This document shows, one piece after another, positions 11,881-22,298 of a DNA stretch of 64,000 bases (positions are counted from its first letter, which is position 1; each line of letters opens with the position of its first letter). Origin of the DNA: Capniomyces stellatus (Eukaryota > Kickxellomycota > Harpellomycetes > Harpellales > Legeriomycetaceae). The stretch lies in the NCBI GenBank assembly GCA_001661515.1, contig LUVW01000009.1, positions 134,928-198,927 of the forward strand. The letters are read 5' to 3'. Made by a program: the position numbers and the translations under genes. The notes under the pieces are model-generated. The model saw only the letters and a program-made list of their open reading frames with translations, did no database searches and had not been told where the DNA came from.

Positions 11881-12788
11881 TTAACCGTTTTATATATCGA
11901 CTTCAAAGAATTTTTTATTTTCTGAATGCCTTAATAAATCTAAACACTGCTAAAATGAAACAATAATCGGTCTTATCTACCATTCACTTGTTTCGACATA
12001 TTGCTTTTGTTTATTTAAGTTAAAGTAAGCACACTATTACCATTTCTTTTTGAATTCGCTTTAACATGTTTAACTGATGTTAGTTGCAATATCGACTTGA
12101 TTCACAAACATCAAGATACTTTTTCAAGGTTATCGGTGGTTAAACCAGACTTTGTACATGGGTTTGCGTTCATTCTTTTAGTATAGCTTGTTGAGCTAAA
12201 CACTGTATCAAGTATTTTTTTTAATAAAAAGGTTTGATTCACTCGAGCTCCTTTTTCTTGATCCTCGTTTATCAGTTTCAACCCGGCGATTTATTTTGCT
12301 TATAGTCTACTCGGTTCCTACCAATCCATTTGCCTATTGATATTTTGTCGAAGGCAACTTCTGCACTGTAGTTTTTGGGATGGGGGCTACAGCACTTCCA
12401 TATGTATTCCACTTTTACTTGATTTTTTTCATTTTAGCTGCAAGGTACAAAAGTATGCTCGTAGTAACTTCAAATGTAAATGCGTTATAATGTTTGAACA
12501 TTGTTCGAATTTATTCAGATGTACGTAGAAAAAAAAGGGGTTCCCATTCCTTGAGTTGCAACCCGATCTGCACATTAATTAACTATATTTGGCTTTATTA
12601 ATGTGTTTAGTGATTGTTCATCTTTTTTTTATTATTATTGGCTTGGCTTTTTGCCCAAGTCTGTTTTAAACCCAGAAAAATAAAATAGTACTAAAGTGAT
12701 TTTTTTCCTTTCTTTTTCGCTTTTGTTGAATATGTAAATGAAAATGAAAACTACTATTAGAGTTCAAAAAAATAGTTGATTATCAGCC
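11881..12788. other. convergent intergenic region between eL37 and the LysM protein gene
   Basis: An AATAAA about 50 bases after the eL37 stop may be its poly(A) signal. The rest is T-rich with no supported gene. Confidence 0.5.
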
Positions 12789-13784
12789 TTAACGAGGTCC
12801 GTGGTATTTATGTTGACTATTATGTCCACAGAAGCTTGGCCCTATTCCGCAGTAGCCCCATTCACTGCAGCATTGACGATGTGGACATTTCTTCTTTCCT
12901 ATTGATTCGTCGCCACATACCTGCTTTGGGTCATTTTTATCTGGAAGATCTCCATGAGAAACACAAATATCAATTCCAGAATACAAAAGATTGCATCCAC
13001 GGAACTTTCTAGTGTCATGGTTGAATTTAATCAAGTTTTCAACTGATGTATAGTATCTGTTTGCAATAGATATACAAGTATCTCCCTCTTTAACGTGGTA
13101 AACACGACAACGACGATGGTGCTCATGTCTAGGTCTTTCAGGTTTATGGTTGTCATGATCATGATCATGATCATGATCATGGTTATGGTTATGGTTATGG
13201 TTATGGTTATGGTTATGGTCATTGTCATGGTTGTGATTGTGGTTATGATCATTATCATGATCATGATCATCATGCCTTTCATACTCGTGGATATGCTTGT
13301 GGTAAACTGTTACAAATTCGTCATTACGTGGAGGTGGTGGTTGACGATCTGGGGGTGGGCCTTGGCGATCTGGGGGTGGGCCTTGGCGATCTGGAGGAGG
13401 ACCTTGACGGTCTGGGGGTGGGCCTTGGCGATCTGGTGGTGGGCCTTGGCGATCTGGTGGTGGGCCTTGGCGATCTGGTGGTGGGCCTTGACGGTCTGGA
13501 ACTGGGGCTGGGTCTTGACGCTTAATAATATTGCTCTTCTTAGGATATATTTTCACTGTGTCTTCACGAGAGTGCTGGCTGTTGTTGTTACCCTCATCTG
13601 AGGCTTCTTGTGGATCTCCATTGTAGGTGATTTCTACATTTTCCAAATCATGAGGATGGATCACAGGATTATTTATATACTCGCGTTTATGAACAACAGG
13701 TGTCTTAGGGTTAGCATTATCATAATCTGCCTGCATTTGGGAGGCAGTGGCCAGACCAATTAATAGAAATAGATTAAGCTTCAT
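12789..13784 (-). CDS. secreted LysM plus CBM18 chitin-binding protein with Pro-rich and His-rich spacers
   Basis: This single-exon gene encodes 331 residues. Residues 1 to about 19 are a signal peptide (MKLNLFLLIGLATAS). Residues about 96-152 hold one PVPDRQ and seven GPPPDRQ heptads, encoded by 21-base repeats. Residues about 162-225 are a His/Asp/Asn run (HDHD, HNHN dipeptides). Residues 226-275 form a LysM domain (YHVKEGDTCISIANRY...NLLYSGIDICV). Residues about 289-320 form a hevein-like CBM18 with six cysteines (CG...KKCPHRQCCSEWGYCG...FCG). LysM and CBM18 bind chitin by family knowledge, so the protein probably sits in or shields the fungal wall, or masks chitin fragments. The His-rich run could bind metal ions; that is inference. 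It has a TATAAATAG box upstream. Confidence 0.88.
   Translation of the reverse strand: MKLNLFLLIGLATASQMQADYDNANPKTPVVHKREYINNPVIHPHDLENVEITYNGDPQEASDEGNNNSQHSREDTVKIYPKKSNIIKRQDPAPVPDRQGPPPDRQGPPPDRQGPPPDRQGPPPDRQGPPPDRQGPPPDRQGPPPDRQPPPPRNDEFVTVYHKHIHEYERHDDHDHDNDHNHNHNHDNDHNHNHNHNHNHNHDHDHDHDHDNHKPERPRHEHHRRCRVYHVKEGDTCISIANRYYTSVENLIKFNHDTRKFRGCNLLYSGIDICVSHGDLPDKNDPKQVCGDESIGKKKCPHRQCCSEWGYCGIGPSFCGHNSQHKYHGPR
13342..13500 (-). repeat. 21-bp coding tandem repeat (GPPPDRQ heptads)
   Basis: Seven near-identical 21-base units encode the heptad GPPPDRQ, with synonymous differences among units (gat-ctg-ggg versus gat-ctg-gtg). It is followed by hexamer repeats at about 13154-13280 that encode the His-rich run. 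Confidence 0.9.
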
Positions 13785-13870
13785 TGTGAACGATTTTTAC
13801 TGCGTGTTATTAATCGGAAGTGAGTCGATTTTTAACAATGGTGCTGCATTTGTGCCACATTTTACGTTGA

Positions 13871-13879
13871 CTATTTATA
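13871..13879 (-). promoter_or_regulatory. TATA box of the LysM-CBM18 gene
   Basis: TATAAATAG on the minus strand, about 90 bases before the ATG at 13784. The same nonamer precedes the first GH81 gene. Confidence 0.55.
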
Positions 13880-16800
13880 CTTTTCCAGCTGCTTGTTTTC
13901 TTGTAGTTCTACAGTAGTTATACTATACTCGACACAAAATTTCTGCTAATGGTTTATAGTAGGACTGAAACTCTTTGGAATGCTTTATACATTCAGCACA
14001 GTGTTATAACAGCATGCGAGTGTGTAGCTTTTAAAGCGTATATAGTTAGGCTAAGATTGAAGAATGCCTTTTCTACATTTGGTGTTTTCATAACCTGTAA
14101 CGCCATTGTTTTGATTCGGCATTAACTTGTACTGATGTGTATATTTTAATATACTTTCTTGAATTTATCTTTTACCAGTTTATCTCATCTTGGAACTGAA
14201 TATTGCTGAAACTTGTATATTTAATAGTTGCGTGTTGAGTTTACTTGTTTTACTCGGACCACGCTATCAATGGCTATCTTGAATAAAAAACTGTGATATA
14301 CAGCTATACTTATTGGGTACAAAGCAAAATATGTACTCCGCCGTCTTTATAGCTTTCAAACCACCTTACAAGCAAATATCAGGGTTTTACATTATTAGTA
14401 CAAAGCAAATAAGTATGTTATTTTGTGTTTCGTCGCTTTGAATTTGTCAAAAAAAAAAAAAAAAACTATCTGCCATGTTCAAATTATTCTACTGTTTTGA
14501 TTTTCAAAAATACCATGTATATTGTTCATGTTTATGAGTCAAATCAAAACATTTGGCATTTGCGGAACTTCTTGATACTAGTGTATATCCATCCTGCTTG
14601 TTTTAATCTTAAGAGCCACAATTATCGTATATTTGCTTTAATATACTGTCAGAGCTATACCAACTCGCAATGCATGGCGAAGAAGTAAATTGAACACCAC
14701 TCCAATCATCATGAAGCCTGCTGAAATATGATTCTAGCCGCCATGTAAATTGAAAGACAATCAAAACATTACAGTATGAGCCAAACTGAAATACACGCTG
14801 TATCTCAACGTCTATACCCACCTGTAATAAAAATATATTCGCAAGCATATTCACACTAAAATCAAAACTGGGTCATAACTACTATCCACTCGTTCGGAAC
14901 TTGCGAGATTATGTGTGTAGTAGTAATTAATGTGGTTGTGATTTTTATATTTCGTTTTTACTGCCCGGTCGAATTTAGATATACATTTATGTTATACATT
15001 AAGCTAAACCGGTTTTAGCTCTTCTTTGCCATTACTAGGCACATCTTTAGCTAAGCCAACACAAACCCAAACAAATTCGCAAATAGACACAACGATTTAA
15101 TCATTTTAAACGTAAACTACTGGTCATTTTAAAAGCAATTACTACAGTTATTTTTCAAATGGCAGAATCAATTATAAATATTCTTGTTGAAATTAAAGTC
15201 CATGTCTACATTTTGTGGGTTTTATCATGTTTTTGTTTTTATTCAGGTTATCATGGTATTTATTATAGTATGATCCATATATTTTTTTAGTGAAGAAGCC
15301 TGTTATTTTCTACTTTTCTTGGCCTGCTAAACCCCATTATGGTGTTGATTGGATGCTCGTTTTTGCTGTGTTAAATTTGTATCACTGTTATTTTTATATT
15401 TTAAAACAAATTATGCTAAACAGGTCTTAATATCAAAGTCCAAGCAATGTTTTTAATGCTAATAATAAACCCAAATAGCTGAGCCTTAAACGGACCAAAG
15501 AAAGAAATATATATATTATTACTTTTCTTTTTTCCTTTTATTGCGATACCATTCGTGTGTATTTGCTGAACGGAGTCGATTTTAAGCAACAGTTTCTAAT
15601 GCCCATCACACATGTATCTACGTCTTCCTTTTATGATGGGCACAGTATATTCTAATAGGTGCCTTATCCCAACTGGGTTACGACTTTGGACCATTCATGA
15701 CAACCCACTTGCACTTCCAATGGTCTTTTCATACAACACATACCATTGAGCTAAAAATATCCTATCGGTAAAGTGGTTGATTTTTTGCAGTTAAAAACGT
15801 CTCCATTCTTGGTTGAATTTACTTTGTTAAAGCCCCAAATAACTCACCGATAATAATAAAATACCAAATAACTCTTCGATAATAGTAAAAATACCAAATC
15901 AATTGGTGTCTTTTTTTTCATTGTGTAGCTTGATATGTTATACCAAGTCCAGCGGAAGGTACACAACTATTTATTCCATTAGATTTCTACTTGATACCGA
16001 ATTTAACTTGTGTGTTTAAAAAAGAACACGGCCATGTAATTATCTACCAACTCGATTTAAAAAAACGTCTTGCGTAAATTCCTACAATAATAAGGCGGTC
16101 AATGGCAATAAACCAAGTGCGGTCCAAGATCAAAATTTATCAGCTTTAACTCGATAAAATCTTTATAATTATCAGTCTCGGTATTTTTATCTTTGTCGGT
16201 TCAGACCACGTCACGATAGTCAATATACAGTAATATCTAGTACACAAGGTTTTTTTTACTGGGTCGTTTAATTTCAAACTTAAAAAATTAGAATGTTGCT
16301 GATTCATACTATACCAATTAACCAAAAACAGTCGGTGATAATTTTGGTATGGTATGGTATGATTTGGTTTGGTTTGGTTTGGTGTAAACAATGGCTACAG
16401 CTGGAGCTACTATATCAGGTCCGAGTCATTTTTTGGAGGGTAATGATTGATTATATATCTATGTTAGGTATGAATGGCGTGCCTTGCTTTGTCGTCGAGC
16501 TAATTTTACAAAGCTACGCTTGTACCATCTTGTTAGCACACAATATGATCGCCTATTGAGTTGTAGACACGTTCTAACATCATTTTATAAACGTTTGCCT
16601 CCGATTTGGTTGCATATTGCAAACATGATATTATGCTCCCAGTCTGCCTACTATCGATTGGGATATGTATACCAGATCGAGTTTTCCAGCTGCCTTAGTA
16701 AAATTATTATTTTGATAGTAGCTACCATTAACAGTATCAACACATTTACTATTTTGATGAGCTTTTCGAATAATATCACTTTTGTGATGAGTGTTAAATT

Positions 16801-17464
16801 CTAAACTATAAGATGTGTACTCTAAATTCTTAGTCGGCGGTATCGATCGACTAATATATAACACTTTTTAAAAATCATTGTATTACACCTGTTTGTCTCA
16901 ATAAAGGAAACAGCTGACGAAATGATCTTTGATTAGTTCAAGCAAACATTAGTATACTGCATTCTTTGGAGCTCGGAGGTTGGTTTTAAAGCACATTGAG
17001 CTTAATACGAGTTTATGATATGTATTTATTTGATACCAAGTGGGAACGGGTGTGTGTGAGATAGTAATAATAACAAGAGGTGTGTAAACAGTAGATAAGT
17101 GGAAAGGGTGTGGTGGGACGATTATTTTGGCAGTCCATACAGACCAGTTGAACCTTATTTGGGATTAAAGTAGCAGATCGCTAATAGGACAGTGCGATTG
17201 GTGATTAACCAGAGAGCGAATGTTATTTTTAATGGGAGCCAGAGCTATTCTCACATCGTTATTGTTTATTAAATGCTATTTTGCTATTTTGTGGAGATTT
17301 GAGGCCAAGTAATGAAACACTATATTTATGGTAAAACCAACTTTCGGGTTAATGATAAGTGCTGTTATCTGCTGGTAGAGAATATATTAGAAAAATGTAA
17401 TTTTATAAATAAAGCAATTATAAATAGTACATTTGTGTAACATTGTATTTATTGCGATTTGATA

Positions 17465-17570
17465 TTTTAAAAGTGTTGATTAATATTGTATTTTCTATTA
17501 TATGCTGCGTTGATTCTGTTGCCAATAAACCAAATGAATAAGCAGTATTACGATTTGGTGTAATTTGATT
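17465..17570. repeat. dispersed repeat copy B
   Basis: It shares an exact 21-base core (17509-17529) and collinear flanking words with the copy near 6.0 kb. Confidence 0.45.
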
Positions 17571-18715
17571 TAGATTTATGGTTAAGCATTAGATAAAATC
17601 TAAGTATCAAGTAAAACGAAATGGCTATTTGTAGATTATTACACTTTTGGTTTAAATTAAATGTTTTAATGCGGATATTAAATGCTGAAATGCGATTCAT
17701 TTACTTTTATTTTTAAAAAGAAAAGAAAAACTGGCTGGTGTGGAGTTAAGGGCTAGAGGTGTTTAGTATAGTAAGATGTAGTTGATTTTATTTCTGCTAT
17801 CGTGGCAAGACAATAGACCTGATTTCAAGCTTATTTTTGGCTGTTTGTCTTTTCAAAGTTAATTTGAGCGAGTTTAGGTATAGTTGGAAGTATCTGAGCA
17901 GTAAAAGCATGATATGCGGGATTTGTGGAATGGTATAGTGTCTATACAGCTCTAGAATGCGGGTTAGCACAGGTTTATAGGTATGAGGATCAAAGTTAAG
18001 GCTATAAAAGCACGCGCAATTTTTTTCTTCAATTGCGGGGGGGAAATACGAGGGCCAACTAAAGACATGTGTTGTAATTTTAAAACCACCGCAATGTCGT
18101 TTAAGAATACATGATCGAGATTTGATGTGCAGAGTGGTGTTGGTGCAAAAAGTTAATATATTATATAGTGAGTATATGTTGGCTAGTAGAGTTAATAATT
18201 TGGCTAGTTTTGATTTGTTTTAAATACAGGTTATACTAGCAATGGTTGATTTAAGTGGTGAGGGCGGGATATGTAAAATAACAGTATGAGAGGACATGAG
18301 ATATACATGTTGGACAGTGTGTAATTGCCAAGTGTAGCATATGTAGGTTAGTACTAGGGTTTGATACTAGACTTGCCTAGACAAAGTATGCATTTATATA
18401 CCAATATTAAACTTTGGCTTTATTACTCTTCGAGTAAAACAATTAATTTAAAATTAATAATTTAAATAAATTAATATCTCGTGCTGATCAATCAGATCAG
18501 TTTAAATGAAGCTGAAAAATTAAACAAAATAAAGTTGTAAAAAAAAGTCAAAAGTTAAACCATATTAGCTGGCATTGGCTAAACAGAATCTAGTTTGCGA
18601 TTTTACTTTTGCTTTTAAAAATAGAGGTAAATGAACAGTAGTAAATAATTAGAGGTAAATAAATAAAGGTAAATAAATAAAGGTAAATAAAGATGACTTT
18701 AAAAATACAGAAAGC

Positions 18716-18773
18716 AAAAAAAAAAAAAAAAAAAAAAAAAAANNNNNNNNNNNNNNAAAAAAAAAAAAAAAAA
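18716..18773. repeat. poly-A tract interrupted by an assembly gap (14 N at 18743-18756)
   Basis: A runs of 27 and 17 bases flank 14 N. The gap length is probably an estimate from a scaffolded homopolymer. The true tract length is unknown. Confidence 0.9.
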
Positions 18774-19369
18774 GGCAAAATAGGGAGATGTTGAAAAGGT
18801 TGTTGGTAATTAAAGATAGTTTATAAAGAAAAAAAGAAAAAAAAGAAAGAGCAGGAAAAAAAAAGCAATTAAATCAAAGCCAAACAAAGAAGGCAAAATT
18901 AATATAGATGATATTTTTCTTTAAGATGCATACAATAAAGAGTATACAAAGGAAATAAAAAGTTTAAAAATAAAATGCAAAAGTTTCAGTTTACATAACA
19001 AATAACAAGACATTAGAACAGTATACAATCTTTTTTTTTTTTACGTTGTCCCTTTTCTCTTTATTTTCAAGATATATTATCTCGCATTATATATTTACTT
19101 GATTAAAGCAAAATAAATTATTGTCGTTATAGCAAACCAAACAGTAAAGTATACAATTTGTCGTACCACTGCTATATCACTACAACGGATACTGTAACGG
19201 GTTTAAACACGGATAGTATTGAATACAGCAATTGTATAACAACATAGTAAAAAGAAACAGAGAAATCATAGTACTTGTACAAGCTCTTTCACTTTGAGAA
19301 CAAGAGCAAGAAATACACCGCAACCATCAAAAAGGAAAAGAAAACGGGCACGTATAAGGTTTATATATA

Positions 19370-21087
19370 ATGTCAGACATAGCAGAAAAGATATTAGAAG
19401 CAAAGAAGGAGACTGAGAAGCTCAAGGAGAAGATCAAGAAGCAAAAGGAAGAGTTGGCCGATACTACACGTAAGTAAAGAAACAAAAAACAAAAAATAAA
19501 GAGAGAAAGGTATATCAAAGAGTAGAGATAAAGAGTTGGTATAAAGTTGGGCCAAGTGGCGGTGAAAGTATGTGAGTAGGGGGGGAGGGTGATGTAGTGG
19601 TATTATGGTTATTGTCACGGTGCAGTGATTTGTTTAATGTTAAATGATAATAAGCAAACTAAAACTAGTATTGGGAGTGGAGAGTGGAGATATATACCGA
19701 GCAAAATGAGTTACTTGTTTTAGGGTTAAGGCTTGGGTTAAAGAAGCAAGTAGTTACAAATAAATTGGTAGATGTGTAAATGTGCGCTTTAAAGATAAGA
19801 ATTGGATGTTGATTATGAAATAAATAGTGAGGGCGGCATCAGGGGAGATTGAAAAGCTACCAAGAGTATCAATGAAAGTCAAGAGAACGTTGAAGGGGCA
19901 CTTGGCAAAGATATACGCAATGCACTGGGCGGAAAGTGAGCAGAGTATAGTATCAGCATCACAAGACGGAAAACTGATTGTATGGGATGCCTACTCGACA
20001 AACAAGCTGCATGCAATTCCGCTTAGATCATCGTGGGTAATGACGTGCGCATACTCACCAAGTGGAAACTTTGTGGCGTGTGGAGGGTTGGACAATCTGT
20101 GTTCAATTTACAACCTAAAGTCACGTGAGGGGCCAGTTCGTGTTGCAAGAGAGTTGTCGGCACACACAGGATACCTGAGTTGTTGTAGGTTTTTGTCAGA
20201 CAGACAAATAATCACATCAAGTGGAGATATGTCATGTATGCTGTGGGACATTGATGCGGGTGTAAAGGTTATGGAGTTTTTGGACCATACTGGAGATGTT
20301 ATGAGTCTGTCATTGGGGCCATCGAAGAATATTTTTGTTAGTGGTGCTTGCGATGCCACTGCTAAAGTTTGGGACATCCGAACTGGCCGTTGTGTGCAGA
20401 CGTTTTCGGGACACGAATCTGATATCAACGCAGTACAGTAAGTACATTTAAATACATATTTATATGATAGACAGTGTGTTGCTAATTGAAGGATACAAGT
20501 GTGGAGGTGCAGGGAAAAGTGAGGAGGGGGGAAGGTAACGAGATATGGAGTGTAATATAGCTTATTCTGATGGTGGTATGAATAAACGTCTTATTGTAGA
20601 TTTTTCCCTAATGGAAACGCCTTTGGTACTGGATCAGATGATGCATCATGCAGACTGTTTGACTTGAGGGCAGACAGAGAGCTTAACCAATATACAAATG
20701 ACTCGATTTTATGTGGAATTACATCGATATCGTTCTCCATTTCAGGAAGAATGATGTTTGCAGGATATGACGACTTTAACTGTAACGTGTGGGATGTGCT
20801 GAAGGGCGATAGAGTTGGTGTTTTGTCGGGACATGATAACCGTGTCAGTTGTTTAGGAGTATCGCATGACGGTATGTCATTGTGTACGGGGTCTTGGGAC
20901 AGTTTGTTGAAGGTATGTTTGACTAAGTTTATATGTGTATTGTTGGTATTTAAATGTTCAGAGTTTCGAATGCGCATAAAAATAGTTTACAGTAATTACG
21001 GTACTAAATTCTTGTTTTTTTTTTCCTATTCTTGTGGATCTGTGGTGTGTGTTTTATTGTCGTTTTCAATTATAGATCTGGGCCTAA
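19370..21087 (+). CDS. GNB1: heterotrimeric G-protein beta subunit
   Basis: Four exons (19370-19469, 19828-20437, 20600-20912, 21076-21087) join in phase to 344 residues, the normal Gbeta length. Residues 1-33 form the N-terminal coiled coil that pairs with Ggamma. After [15 protein letters not shown] come seven WD40 repeats forming a propeller, with very high identity to animal Gbeta ([53 protein letters not shown], [22 protein letters not shown]). It acts at the plasma membrane in receptor signalling, in fungi typically pheromone or nutrient pathways. The last exon has only 12 bases and encodes Ile-Trp-Ala-stop, completing the final WD blade. No other gene of the pathway is nearby. Confidence 0.96.
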
Positions 21088-21652
21088 TTAGCTGGGGGTT
21101 TATCTGAATTGGAAAACAAAAGGAGAGGTGAAAAGAATGGGAATGATTGATAATTAAACAGAAAGAAAATGAAAATGAAAATAACCAGAATAAATAAAAA
21201 CAAAGGACTATCTGTAAAAGTAAAAGTAAAAACAAAGGACTATGGACAATTTCAAGTATAAAAGTCAGAAAAAAGAAAAGAAAAAGATAATATAATAACC
21301 CGTCTAAAGTAATGAAGAAAAGTGTGGTCAAAAGCAGATCAAATAAAAACGATAAATCAAATTGTAATTTGGAGGATATATAAAAAAAGAAGCAAATATA
21401 GAATTGGTTGATCATTAAGCCGATTGTTTTTTTTTTTTTTCTTTCTGAATTTAAATTTGAATTTGAGTTTGAGTTTGTGTATGATTTACTACACTATTCT
21501 ATGTCGGGATTCTGGACTTTTGATTCTGTTTGTTTTCTTGAGGTATAAAGATAAATTCGAGCCATTTTCTGTTTTGTTGAACCTTTCCCTTCCTTTCTCT
21601 TCCTCTCATCCATCCTCTCACCAACTATCATTATCTCCTCCTTTTTTTCTTA

Positions 21653-21655
<3 letters not shown>

Positions 21656-21683
<28 letters not shown>
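21656..21683. repeat. (TC)n microsatellite
   Basis: An uninterrupted run of 14 TC units. Confidence 0.9.
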
Positions 21684-22168
21684 CCCTTCACACACACATA
21701 CGCAGAAACCACCCTCCACACCACACAATCTTACTAGTTAGTTAATTACTTTTATATATCCTTAATTATTTAAATTATGTCGACCTATTTATCTACATTG
21801 AATTTCGTAAACTTTATTCTAGCAAATTCTTTTACTATTATTATATATAACCGTTTCTTTTCTTGTTTTAAATTTGAATAAAAGGTTTATCGTAATATAT
21901 AGTGAAGGGGCCGAGGAATGAAAAACAACTAAAATGAATGGTATCAGAGATGCTTTTTAGGTTATGTGTTTGGTACACCCAAGGTTTGGGGGGGCAAGAA
22001 AGACAATAATAACAGAAAAAGGAACGCGAAGAAGAGTTGGATATAAATAGGTTATAAGCGTGTCTACTAATGATATAAATGGATACAAGTTGATACACAC
22101 GCAGTCATATAAACTGGTGGATTGCAAGAAGTCGTTCGGGAGCGCAAGAACTTTAAGATAGTATAAGA

Positions 22169-22188
22169 AGAGAGAGAGAGAGAGAGAG
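22169..22188. repeat. (AG)n microsatellite
   Basis: Ten AG units, downstream of the SUMO ligase stop. Confidence 0.9.
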
Positions 22189-22298
22189 TTAAATATATGT
22201 ATTGAGAATATAAAGAATGAATGGGCAAGTGTAACAGCGATGATTTCTAATATAAAAGAAGTAGGATGAATCTAAGAGCAAGAGTTGGAGCCACAATA

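Larger units (their letters stand above)
13785..19369. other. gene-poor region of about 5.6 kb
   Basis: I find no open frame with recognisable protein character and no tRNA. It holds a GGTTT microsatellite (about 16356-16383), the second copy of a dispersed repeat (about 17465-17570), a short inverted repeat (GCCCATCA at 15601 and TGATGGGC at 15634), AAATA-rich repeats (18625-18692) and a sequencing gap. Confidence 0.55.
21088..22298. other. convergent intergenic region between Gbeta and the SUMO ligase
   Basis: It is low-complexity, with a (TC)n tract at 21656-21683 and an (AG)n tract at 22169-22188. No supported gene. Confidence 0.55.

Noticed and set aside
13328..13525. Regular 21-bp repeats resembling a CRISPR-like array
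   Set aside because: They have no unique spacers and keep the frame of the LysM-CBM18 protein (GPPPDRQ heptads); the plus-strand frames over them are shadows.
16293..16864. Overlapping 77-106 codon frames on both strands
   Set aside because: They have no motif or similarity I can recognise, no splice partners, and equal openness on both strands, as expected by chance.
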